Assembly (NCBI RefSeq): GCF_900115055.1
Contig: NZ_FOVD01000004.1
Span: 186,001-250,000 of the forward strand
Length of the DNA stretch: 64,000 nucleotides
Origin: Chryseobacterium oleae
Lineage (GTDB): Bacteria > Bacteroidota > Bacteroidia > Flavobacteriales > Weeksellaceae
Direction: 5' to 3'
Shown here in pieces: positions 46,363 to 54,107 of this stretch (its first letter is position 1; every line of letters starts with the position of its first letter). The position numbers were made by a program, and so were the translations under genes. Under the pieces are notes generated by a model. The model ran no database searches, was not told where the DNA came from, and worked only from the letters and a program-made list of their open reading frames with translations.

Positions 46363-47649
46363 ATGTCAGACAACAAAGTAATATTGAATTACGACGGTAA
46401 TTCATATGAATATCCAATCGTGGATAGTACTATCGGAGACAGAGGAATTGATATTTCAAAATTAAGAGACCAGACAGGTTTAATCACTCTGGATTTAGGG
46501 TACAAGAACACTGGAGCTACTCTTAGCGACATCACTTACTTAGACGGAGATAAAGGAGAATTATTCTACAGAGGTTATCCAATCGAGCAGATTGCTGAGA
46601 AATCTAACTTCACAGAAGTAATGTATCTTTTATTACATGGTGAATTACCTACTCAGGACCAGTTCGGGACTTTCAACAACAACATTAAAAAATATAACTT
46701 TATAGCAGAGGAGATGAAAAAAATCATCGATGCTTTCCCTCGTTCTGCTCACCCAATGGGAGTTTTATCTTCTTTAACTTCCGCTTTGACAGCTTTCAAT
46801 CCTAAAGCCGTTAACGTAAACTCTAAAGAAGAAATGGATCACGCTGCAGAATTGATGATTGCTAAGTTCTCTCACCTTTGCGCATGGACGTACAGAAAAA
46901 CTCAGGGACTTTCTCTTAACCACGGAGATAACAGCCTGAACTACGTAGAAAACTTCTACAAAATGGCTTTCAGATTACCAAACGAAGAATTCGAAGTAAA
47001 CCCGGTAATTGTTGATGCTCTTGATAAATTATTAATCCTTCACGCTGACCACGAGCAAAACTGTTCTACTTCTACAGTAAGAATGGTAGGTTCTGCTCAC
47101 ACAGGTCTTTTCGCTTCTATTTCTGCGGGTGTTTCTGCACTTTGGGGTCCTCTTCACGGAGGGGCAAACCAGGCTGTAATTGAAATGCTTGAATTGATCG
47201 AAAAAGATGGTGGAGACGTTAACAAGTGGGTAGCAAAAGCTAAAGATAAAAATGACAGCTTCCGTCTAATGGGCTTCGGACACAGAGTATACAAAAACTT
47301 TGACCCAAGAGCGAAAATCATTAAGAAAGCAGCTGACGATATCCTTAACGCATTAGGAATCCAGGATAAAGCTCTTGATATTGCTATGCAGTTGGAAAGA
47401 GTAGCTCTTGAAGACGAGTACTTCGTAGAAAGAAAACTTTATCCAAACGTAGATTTCTATTCAGGTATCATCTACAGAGCATTAGGAATCCCTACAGAAA
47501 TGTTCACCGTAATGTTTGCATTGGGAAGACTTCCGGGATGGATTTCTCAGTGGAAAGAAATGAGAATCAAAGGAGATCCTATCGGAAGACCAAGACAGGT
47601 TTACCAAGGTGCTCAAAAAAGAGATTACATCGATATTACAAACAGATAA
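46363..47649 (+). CDS. gltA: Citrate synthase
   Basis: Joins acetyl-CoA and oxaloacetate in the first step of the citric acid cycle. The 428-residue protein is of the hexameric bacterial type, with YRGYPIEQIAEKSNFTEVMYLLLHGELPT near residue 71, LHADHEQNCSTSTVRMVGSAHTGLFASISAGVSALWGPLHGGANQAV around residues 226-272, MGFGHRVYKNFDPRA near residue 305 and the catalytic Asp in YPNVDFYSGIIY. Normal length. It lies 83 bases after enolase and has no exact TAnnTTTG box before it. Confidence 0.97.
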   Translation: MSDNKVILNYDGNSYEYPIVDSTIGDRGIDISKLRDQTGLITLDLGYKNTGATLSDITYLDGDKGELFYRGYPIEQIAEKSNFTEVMYLLLHGELPTQDQFGTFNNNIKKYNFIAEEMKKIIDAFPRSAHPMGVLSSLTSALTAFNPKAVNVNSKEEMDHAAELMIAKFSHLCAWTYRKTQGLSLNHGDNSLNYVENFYKMAFRLPNEEFEVNPVIVDALDKLLILHADHEQNCSTSTVRMVGSAHTGLFASISAGVSALWGPLHGGANQAVIEMLELIEKDGGDVNKWVAKAKDKNDSFRLMGFGHRVYKNFDPRAKIIKKAADDILNALGIQDKALDIAMQLERVALEDEYFVERKLYPNVDFYSGIIYRALGIPTEMFTVMFALGRLPGWISQWKEMRIKGDPIGRPRQVYQGAQKRDYIDITNR

Positions 47650-47671
47650 TCACTGTTTTTATCATAATAAA

Positions 47672-47700
47672 AATCCCAAAGCTTGCTTTGGGATTTTTTT
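47672..47700 (+). terminator. Terminator of the citrate synthase gene
   Basis: AATCCCAAAGC pairs with GCTTTGGGATT around TT, with a long T-run. Confidence 0.9.
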
Positions 47701-47722
47701 ATTTTACATTGTTGTTTTGAAA

Positions 47723-48160
47723 TTAAATTTCCTGATTGATAAATACTAAAGTTCTTACCCCATAAATCATAATCATTGAAGCTTTGCCAGTTTCTACAAA
47801 ATAGAATAACCTTTTACCTGTAGATAACTCAACTTCCCCTAATGTATGCAGGTCCGTTTTGCTATTAAACTCTCCATACCATTTGTTTTTAGCATTGATC
47901 AAACTTCCGGATTCTATATTCCCCTTATTGTTTGTGATTAGTTTTCTTGTTGTTAAAATACTGTAATTGTCGGAATCAATGATAACAGAGCAAATAATCA
48001 GCTCTTCTTCTGCAAAATCAATTGGGAAGTTTTGAAATAATAATTTAGGACTGGAATCTGAATCATAAAACTGTGTCCACCTGAAATCATAAGGTTTCAT
48101 TGTTTTACGTTTTATTGAAGCTATGCAGATATTGTAAAGAGATTGATCAGATTTTTTCAT
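47723..48160 (-). CDS. Hypothetical protein
   Basis: A 145-residue protein that I do not recognise. It has no signal peptide or membrane segment. The sequence KPYDFRWTQFYDSDSSPKLL and NKWYGEFNSKTDLHTLGEVEL suggests a small beta-sheet domain. An internal ATG at codon 21 (MKPYDFRW) could be the true start. It is convergent with citrate synthase; a 71-base inverted-repeat element lies behind its upstream end. Confidence 0.45.
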   Translation of the reverse strand: MKKSDQSLYNICIASIKRKTMKPYDFRWTQFYDSDSSPKLLFQNFPIDFAEEELIICSVIIDSDNYSILTTRKLITNNKGNIESGSLINAKNKWYGEFNSKTDLHTLGEVELSTGKRLFYFVETGKASMIMIYGVRTLVFINQEI

Positions 48161-48270
48161 TGATTTAAGAATAGTCTAAATTACAAAAATTTAAAGGTGA
48201 ATCTTTTATAAGATTAAATGAATTCGGACACAATAATTTTATTAAATTTACTTCCATAAGTTGATAACTG

Positions 48271-48341
48271 TCAATAGGTTTTGGCTAAAGCCGTTTGAAT
48301 GATATTTAATAATTAAACGGACTAAAGTCCGTTCCTATTGA
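48271..48341. repeat. 71-base inverted-repeat element
   Basis: It begins TCAATAGG and ends CCTATTGA. Inside, GGCTAAAGCCGTTT on the left and AAACGGACTAAAGTCCG on the right continue the inverted symmetry, and the right arm is itself palindromic (ACGGACT/AGTCCGT). It resembles a short dispersed palindromic element; there is no coding frame. Confidence 0.65.
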
Positions 48342-48378
48342 AATGACCATCTTTACACCCAAATAAAAAACAAATACA

Positions 48379-49440
48379 ATGACTTTCGGACAGCAGATGT
48401 TATTTTTCTTTAGTGCGGTAGGAGCCTTTAATGGGTTGCTGCTCGGGATCTATCTTCTGTTCGTCAAAAAGTTTAAATATCTTCCGGATTTCTTCTTAGG
48501 CTTAATTCTACTGACTTTAAGTAGCAGAGTAGGTATTTCAGTTGGGATGTACTTTTATCCGGATTTGCCGAGAATTATTCCACATTTTGGAATGGCGGCA
48601 TTGTTTTTTACTGGCCCGGCTTTATATTATTATGTCAGATCATCATTTTTACGGGAAGAATTTGATTTAAAACAGTGCAGAACTTCTTTCGGTATTCTGA
48701 CGTTGATCCTTGGAGCCGTTGGATTAGTATATTTATTCTTTCCGGTGACCTGGGACAGATATTTCGGAACCTTTATTTATACCGCTTGGTCGGTATTTGT
48801 ACTATTATCGGTGTACCAGTATTATATTTTTTCAAAACGGACGATTCAAAATTCCAATAAGTTTCTCCTTCCCGTGATGATCAGCAATGTGATTATTTTC
48901 CTGGCTTATCAATTAATTTCTACGGGATGGGTTCAGATTTACTGTGCAGGGGGGAGTCTTGTTTTCTCATTTGTGCTGTATGCTAATTTTTTAATTATAT
49001 TCAGTAAAAAGAATGATCAGGAGTCTGTAAAGGAAGCTCCGAAATATACCAATAAAAAAATTTCAGAAGAACTGGCAGACAGCTTTGTTTCAAAACTTGA
49101 ACGACTGATGAATTCTGAAGAATTGTACAAAAACCCAAATCTGAAATTAAGTGACCTGGCTGCTAAAATGAGTATGTCTGCCCATCAGCTTTCCCAATTG
49201 CTGAATGATAATCTCGGTAAAAGCTTTTCAACCTACATCAATGAATACAGGATCAGCGAGGCCTGTGAAAAAATAGAAAACGGTTCTTTCCTGAAAATTG
49301 AAGAGATCGGTTATGAGGTTGGGTTTAATTCCAAGTCTACCTTCTTTTCTACCTTTAAAAAAATAAAAAATACAACACCTCTTCTGTACAAACAGTCTCA
49401 AATCCCTTCTGAGGCTAGGTTACAGAGTTCAGAATTATAA
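48379..49440 (+). CDS. Membrane-tethered AraC family regulator
   Basis: A 353-residue protein: seven or so hydrophobic segments in residues 5-215, then a cytoplasmic AraC-type DNA-binding domain in residues 230-345 with NPNLKLSDLAAKMSMSAHQLSQLLNDNLGKSFSTYINEYRISEACEKI and IGYEVGFNSKSTFFSTFKKIKNTTP. This is the membrane-receptor plus HTH_18 arrangement frequent in Bacteroidota. An outer-membrane receptor gene with its own promoter follows after 80 bases and is a likely target. The signal is unknown. Confidence 0.85.
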   Translation: MTFGQQMLFFFSAVGAFNGLLLGIYLLFVKKFKYLPDFFLGLILLTLSSRVGISVGMYFYPDLPRIIPHFGMAALFFTGPALYYYVRSSFLREEFDLKQCRTSFGILTLILGAVGLVYLFFPVTWDRYFGTFIYTAWSVFVLLSVYQYYIFSKRTIQNSNKFLLPVMISNVIIFLAYQLISTGWVQIYCAGGSLVFSFVLYANFLIIFSKKNDQESVKEAPKYTNKKISEELADSFVSKLERLMNSEELYKNPNLKLSDLAAKMSMSAHQLSQLLNDNLGKSFSTYINEYRISEACEKIENGSFLKIEEIGYEVGFNSKSTFFSTFKKIKNTTPLLYKQSQIPSEARLQSSEL

Positions 49441-49491
49441 TTTCGTACTGCGGAATTTAAACTTCAAAACCTTATTTTTCCTTCATCCCGC

Positions 49492-49499
49492 TACTTTTG
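49492..49499 (+). promoter_or_regulatory. -7 element of the outer-membrane receptor gene
   Basis: TACTTTTG matches TAnnTTTG, 21 bases before the ATG at 49521. A T-rich stretch but no TTG lies at the -33 position. Confidence 0.5.
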
Positions 49500-49520
49500 G
49501 TTTCATAAAATTTAAAATTT

Positions 49521-51884
49521 ATGAAAATCAGATTATGGCTTTTCCTGCCGCTCTTATTTATTTTCTGTTTTGGAAATGGTCAGGAAATAATCAAAGGAAA
49601 AGTTTTGGATTCAGAGACAAAGGCTCCGGTTTTTAAAGCTGAAATTTCTTTGCTCAATACATCAGACCTACGAATTATTCAAAAAGTTCTCACAGATTCC
49701 TTAGGCGTTTTTCAGTTGAACAACAGAGCTGATAACTCTTATATTGTCATTCAAAAAGATGGCTACGAAATGAAAGAATTGGATAAGGCGGGAGATTTTT
49801 CTTTGATTGAATTGAAACCGACAGTCGGAAATATTTCTGAAGTGGTGATCCGTTCAGCAGCCAGAAATATCAAGCTCAGTGATGGAAATATCGTCATGAG
49901 TGTTTCCGGAAATAGAGACTTTAAAACATCCGCCAATCTTCTTGAGGTTTTAAGAAGAACCCCCGGTGTTTCCATAGACCAGGAAGGGGGCGTTTTTATT
50001 GGAGGAAGAATTACGCCTGCGATATTTATTGATGGGAAACCCGTAACGATGAGCAGTCAGGAATTACAGTCCTATCTTCGTTCGTTACCACCGGAAATGG
50101 TAGAATCTCTTGAAGTGAACGCCAATCCCTCTTCAAAATATGACGCGGAATTTAAAGGCATTATCGATATCAGACTGAAAAGAAACGGAAATCTCGGCTG
50201 GAAAGGAAATTACAATGGAAATACCTATGCAAATAAGTTCAGCTACAGAGAAAACGCTTTAAATCTCTCTTATAATACAGAGAAAACAGCGTACAGTCTA
50301 CAGGCCAATTATAATAACGGGATTTCCACTTATCGTTATAACGCATTGCAGAAACTTGCCAATACCAATGTCATGCGAACCAATACGTATCAGGAAGATG
50401 AAGGAACGGTGTACGGTATTCAGACCGGAGCAGATTTCAGGATGAATGATAAAAACAGGCTGGGTATCAACTTAAGAGGAAATTTCAGAAAAAGTGATCG
50501 GTTCCGTTTAGGATCACTTTATACAACCAACAGAGATGAATCACAGCTGATCTTTAATACCCAAAGCGAAAACCCGACAGAGTATTCCCAGGAAAATTAC
50601 GGGATCACCGCTGATTATACATTTCATAACAAAGGCTTTAAGCTGAGCTTTTTAGGAAATTATCTTTCCGTTACAAATAAACAAAATGATGATTTTATAA
50701 ATAGAGATCAGCCGACTGCTCAACTTTTATCCTACTGGAAATCTGATCTATTGAATAAGATTGACATTCAGACCGTGCAGATTGATGCTTCTCAAAAGAT
50801 TGGTAATGCAGATCTTGAAGCGGGAATGAAATACAGCCGCTCAGATACAGATAATAATATCCGATACGATACACTGTCTGTCAACAACCGTTTTGTCTTT
50901 GATCCGGAACGTAGCAATATGTTTTCATATAAAGAGAAAATTTGGGCCGGTTATGTATCTTACAGACAGAAATTCGGAAAACTTCAGGTGAATGTAGGGC
51001 TGCGGTTTGAGAATACACAAAGTATTTCAGATGCTGTTACCAGAGATTCCATCGTGTCAAGAAATTATCTTGAATGGCTGCCTTCTTTCAGTACGTCTTA
51101 TGCATTTAATAAATCTAATGAATTGTCTTTATCGTATAGCAGGAAAATGACAAGGCCTGTGTTTTCACAGCTCAATCCGTTCCGGGTTTACTTCAGCCCG
51201 CTCAATTATTGGATCGGGAATCCTTATCTGCAGCCTTCTTTCACCAGCCAGATTAAACTTACGTACCGTTATAAGAATTGGGTGACCAGTTTCACAGCAG
51301 GAAAAGAAAAAGATGTGATGACCCGTTATCCACTTTACAATCCGAAAACCAATGTTCTGGAATATCTGGGTACGAATCTTCCATACCGGAAATTTGCATC
51401 CATAGAAACCAGTTTTCCTGTAAAACTGACGAAATGGTGGAACATCACCACCCAGATCGCCGGATATTATAATGATGAATTCAGGCCGTATCTCGATGAG
51501 GTTTTTGCCTTAAAAGTCTATAATTATGAACTTCGCGTTAACCAGGTTTTTTCTTTGCCGAAAGGATATACCGTTAATCTTTTTGCGAATTATGAATCCA
51601 AAACCGGAAACAGCCTCTACATCATAAAGCCAAGATATACGGTGGATCTGTCTTTGCAGAAATCATGGTTTAACAATACCCTGAATACAAAGATCAGCTA
51701 CAACAATATTTTTGATTCGTACGACCAGAGTCTGGAGTTCAGGCACAAACAGATCATGGACAACCGTCTTACGCATTGGTGGGACAGCAGCCGTTTGATT
51801 CTGTCTGTGGGCTACAGTTTTGGAAGCTCAAAATACCAGACTAAAGAAATCCAGAAAACAGAAGAAGAAAACAGGGCCAGATAG
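49521..51884 (+). CDS. TonB-linked outer-membrane beta-barrel receptor
   Basis: A 787-residue outer-membrane protein with signal peptide MKIRLWLFLPLLFIFCFGNG. A carboxypeptidase-like regulatory domain (IIKGKVLDSETKAPVFKAEISLL, residues 23-100) is followed by a plug-like part (TSANLLEVLRRTPGVSIDQEGGVFIGGRITPAIFIDGKPV) and a barrel up to about residue 770. Such proteins of the outer-membrane beta-barrel family are common in Bacteroidota; the cargo is unknown. It ends with a charged tail (EIQKTEEENRAR). It lies next to the membrane-bound AraC regulator gene. Confidence 0.85.
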   Translation: MKIRLWLFLPLLFIFCFGNGQEIIKGKVLDSETKAPVFKAEISLLNTSDLRIIQKVLTDSLGVFQLNNRADNSYIVIQKDGYEMKELDKAGDFSLIELKPTVGNISEVVIRSAARNIKLSDGNIVMSVSGNRDFKTSANLLEVLRRTPGVSIDQEGGVFIGGRITPAIFIDGKPVTMSSQELQSYLRSLPPEMVESLEVNANPSSKYDAEFKGIIDIRLKRNGNLGWKGNYNGNTYANKFSYRENALNLSYNTEKTAYSLQANYNNGISTYRYNALQKLANTNVMRTNTYQEDEGTVYGIQTGADFRMNDKNRLGINLRGNFRKSDRFRLGSLYTTNRDESQLIFNTQSENPTEYSQENYGITADYTFHNKGFKLSFLGNYLSVTNKQNDDFINRDQPTAQLLSYWKSDLLNKIDIQTVQIDASQKIGNADLEAGMKYSRSDTDNNIRYDTLSVNNRFVFDPERSNMFSYKEKIWAGYVSYRQKFGKLQVNVGLRFENTQSISDAVTRDSIVSRNYLEWLPSFSTSYAFNKSNELSLSYSRKMTRPVFSQLNPFRVYFSPLNYWIGNPYLQPSFTSQIKLTYRYKNWVTSFTAGKEKDVMTRYPLYNPKTNVLEYLGTNLPYRKFASIETSFPVKLTKWWNITTQIAGYYNDEFRPYLDEVFALKVYNYELRVNQVFSLPKGYTVNLFANYESKTGNSLYIIKPRYTVDLSLQKSWFNNTLNTKISYNNIFDSYDQSLEFRHKQIMDNRLTHWWDSSRLILSVGYSFGSSKYQTKEIQKTEEENRAR

Positions 51885-51891
51885 AAAAAGA

Positions 51892-51924
51892 AAACCTGCT
51901 TGTGATAAGCAGGTTTATTTTTTT
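51892..51924 (+). terminator. Terminator of the receptor gene
   Basis: AAACCTGCTT pairs with AAGCAGGTTT around GTGAT, followed by A and seven T. It ends next to the stop of the minus-strand peptide gene, so it may act in both directions. Confidence 0.85.
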
Positions 51925-51926
51925 GA

Positions 51927-52088
51927 TTAAGGACAAACGCAGTTTCCACAAGTCCAGATTCTGCAGCTTCCGTCGTCATTCCATTCGCAGCAGTATTTCG
52001 GTCTGTTGATTCCGCCTCCTACGATTGATTTTTGTTGCTCTCTTCCTAATTTTTGTGCGTTTTTCAGCACTGGATTTTTTTTGTTCAT
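51927..52088 (-). CDS. Bacteriocin-like double-glycine peptide, Cys-rich
   Basis: A 53-residue peptide. The N-terminal part, MNKKNPVLKNAQKLGREQQK then SIVGGG, looks like a double-glycine leader with the usual L-x-R-E-x-x-x-S-I pattern before GG. The remainder, INRPKYCCEWNDDGSCRIWT then CGNCVCP, holds six cysteines at positions 33, 34, 42, 47, 50 and 52 and could be disulfide-bridged. Chryseobacterium genomes carry many peptides of this kind, annotated as bacteriocin-like. No dedicated peptidase-containing exporter or immunity gene lies nearby. I rely on leader pattern and composition; activity is unproven. Confidence 0.65.
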   Translation of the reverse strand: MNKKNPVLKNAQKLGREQQKSIVGGGINRPKYCCEWNDDGSCRIWTCGNCVCP

Positions 52089-52260
52089 GATTTTGATTTT
52101 TTGGTGTTAATAATTAAAGTTTTAAAATGATAATTCCATTGAAATTATATCACTAATATAGGAATTTATTTTATAGAATTTATACTTTTTTGTTTCTTAT
52201 GTAGATGAAAAATAGTCGGTTGTAGATGAATTGGCTGTATGATTTCTTATTGGGAATCAT

Positions 52261-52296
52261 AAAAAATAAACCCTGCTTGCAAAAACAGAGTTTATT
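52261..52296 (-). terminator. Terminator of the small secreted protein gene
   Basis: On the minus strand AATAAACTCTG pairs with CAGGGTTTATT (one G-T pair) and T follows; it lies 25 bases after the stop at 52321. Confidence 0.65.
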
Positions 52297-52320
52297 ATTT
52301 TGTTATACTGAGCGACTCGC

Positions 52321-52818
52321 TTAAAGGTTTTGGAGAGTGATTTGATAAAGAACATGCGTACCTGAATGAATGGCTTTTAGACGTATCCTGGCTTGTGGTA
52401 TTGGTACATTTATTTCATTTCCACTATTGGCACCTATTATCTGTGCATCATTGAAAGTATACACTCTTGAAATAGGATATCCATCCTGATAGGCAGTCCA
52501 TATCACCTTTAAATGAAACAGTTCAAAGGTCTGAGCTGTATTCGGACTGGGAGTTGGGGCGGTAAGATAAGTGACAGTTGTTCCATTAACAACATATTTG
52601 CTCTCAAGAACAGGGGTTGTCTGCGTAGAACTGTTGGGAGGAGAAATAATGTGTTTATGACGATCATAGTCCGCTTCTACTTTTATTACTTCAGGCGGAG
52701 GAGTGGTAAAGCCTGCCTGTGCAACGTATTTAACGCTAAAAGAATTCTGTGCAAATAAACTGGTTACGGATACCACTGTTAATAAAACAGCTAATAAAAA
52801 GGTAAGATTTTTCTTCAT
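52321..52818 (-). CDS. Small secreted protein of unknown function
   Basis: From this start the protein has 165 residues with signal peptide MKKNLTFLLAVLLTVVSVTSLFAQ. The mature chain is rich in Thr, Pro and hydrophobic strands (FSVKYVAQAGFTTPPPEVIKV, VIWTAYQDGYPISRVYTFND). No family recognised. The frame is open 14 codons upstream, but the signal peptide sets the start. On the minus strand TACTTTTG at 52869-52862 is a good -7 box, and a TAAGCGCG repeat lies at the -33 position. Confidence 0.6.
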   Translation of the reverse strand: MKKNLTFLLAVLLTVVSVTSLFAQNSFSVKYVAQAGFTTPPPEVIKVEADYDRHKHIISPPNSSTQTTPVLESKYVVNGTTVTYLTAPTPSPNTAQTFELFHLKVIWTAYQDGYPISRVYTFNDAQIIGANSGNEINVPIPQARIRLKAIHSGTHVLYQITLQNL

Positions 52819-52861
52819 AATAATAAGATTTAAAATTAATACTGCTAATGTAGTGGTCACC

Positions 52862-52915
52862 CAAAAGTAAAACCAGTTATATTAAGTAAGCGCGTACACT
52901 TTAGCGATAAGCGCG
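52862..52915. promoter_or_regulatory. Divergent promoter region with TAAGCGCG direct repeats
   Basis: TAAGCGCG occurs at 52887-52894 and 52908-52915, 21 bases apart, which is two DNA turns. The first copy lies at about the -33 position of the minus-strand promoter (TACTTTTG at 52869-52862). The GC-rich words stand out in AT-rich DNA and look like a regulator site. Confidence 0.4.
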
Positions 52916-53079
52916 CGCAGCCAAATTATAAGTGAGTATTACATGGTGGTATTTTCTGTATTTCTTGTATTATGCGGATAAAATAACTGTAAATAAAACC
53001 TTCCTTAGAGTAACCGGAATATTGGATAAAATTATAAGGATAAAGCAATTCAAAAGTTTTCCAGATACAGACCTTTACC

Positions 53080-53087
53080 TATATTTG
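53080..53087 (+). promoter_or_regulatory. -7 element of the arginine deiminase-like gene
   Basis: TATATTTG matches TAnnTTTG, 19 bases before the ATG at 53107; TTTT lies at the -33 position. Confidence 0.55.
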
Positions 53088-53106
53088 TAGTATTGCATAA
53101 ATCTTT

Positions 53107-54021
53107 ATGAGACTAAACATTAAAAACGAAACGGGCAGGCTGAAATCAGTTGTTCTAGGTCAGCCTAATTCAATGGGAGGTGTTCCCACATTAGAAGAGA
53201 GCTATGACGCGAAGTCATATTACTCTATCGAACACAATATGTATCCGAAAGAAGAGGATATCATCAATGAAATGAATGCTTTCGAAGCAGTACTAAAAAA
53301 ATATGATGTAGAGGTACTTCGCCCGAGCATTATCAAAGATTACAACCAGGTTTTTTCAAGAGACGTAGCTTTCGTGATTGATGATAAAATGATCATCTCA
53401 AACGTGATAGCAGACAGAGCTGACGAGCAGGAAGCCTACAAAAAAGTGTTTGAAAAAGTGGCCTGGAGAAAGATCATCAATCTTCCGGAAACAGCACACA
53501 TCGAAGGTGGAGACGTTATTGTATGGGACGATTTCCTTTTTATAGGAACATGTTTCAGTGAAGATTACAGAAACTATAAAACAGCGAGAACCAACGAATA
53601 CGCTATTGAAATTTTAAAAGAATATTTTCCAAAGAAAAGAATCATCGATCTTGAATTAAAGAAAAATGATAAAATTCCGTTCGAAGGAATTCTGCACCTG
53701 GACTGTACTTTCAATCCGGTGGGAAAAGATAAATGTCTTATTTATAAAAACGGATTTGTAGATGAAAGTGATTACCGCCTGATCATCGATATTTTCGGGG
53801 AAGAAAACTGTTTCCATCTCAATGACGAGGAAATGTTTGAAATGTTCCCGAATATTTTCTCCATTTCTCCTGATGTTGTGGTATCTGACAAAACATTCAC
53901 CAGAATGAACAACCACCTGAGAAACGAGTGGGGAATGACCGTAGAAGAAATTCCTTACAGAGAAATCTCTAAAATGGGAGGATTGTTGAGATGTTCTACA
54001 ATGCCATTGGTGAGAGAGTAG
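53107..54021 (+). CDS. Arginine deiminase/DDAH-like amidinotransferase-fold hydrolase
   Basis: A 304-residue enzyme of the guanidino-modifying superfamily, which hydrolyses arginine-type guanidines. Motifs are SRDVAFV near residue 95, HIEGGDVIVWDD near residue 136, HLDCTFNPVGKD near residue 200 and the catalytic cysteine in GGLLRCSTMPLV (about C296). Fold and catalytic residues are intact; the substrate (arginine, methylarginine or another) cannot be fixed from sequence alone. A CtlX-type hydrolase of the same superfamily follows after 86 bases, so the two probably act in one arginine/citrulline pathway. Confidence 0.82.
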   Translation: MRLNIKNETGRLKSVVLGQPNSMGGVPTLEESYDAKSYYSIEHNMYPKEEDIINEMNAFEAVLKKYDVEVLRPSIIKDYNQVFSRDVAFVIDDKMIISNVIADRADEQEAYKKVFEKVAWRKIINLPETAHIEGGDVIVWDDFLFIGTCFSEDYRNYKTARTNEYAIEILKEYFPKKRIIDLELKKNDKIPFEGILHLDCTFNPVGKDKCLIYKNGFVDESDYRLIIDIFGEENCFHLNDEEMFEMFPNIFSISPDVVVSDKTFTRMNNHLRNEWGMTVEEIPYREISKMGGLLRCSTMPLVRE

Positions 54022-54034
54022 ATTGATGTGAAAA

Positions 54035-54106
54035 TTAGATGATTTGCTGATTCGTTAATTGCCAAATCTTTTAATCTTTCAATCTTTTAATTTTTAAATC
54101 TAAAAT
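54035..54106 (+). repeat. Intergenic period-8 repeat array before ctlX
   Basis: The gap between the two hydrolase genes is made of imperfect 8-base units, most clearly TCTTTTAA at 54067, TCTTTCAA at 54075, TCTTTTAA at 54083 and TTTTTAAA at 54091. The array ends one base before the ctlX start codon. Confidence 0.65.
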
Positions 54107-54107
54107 A

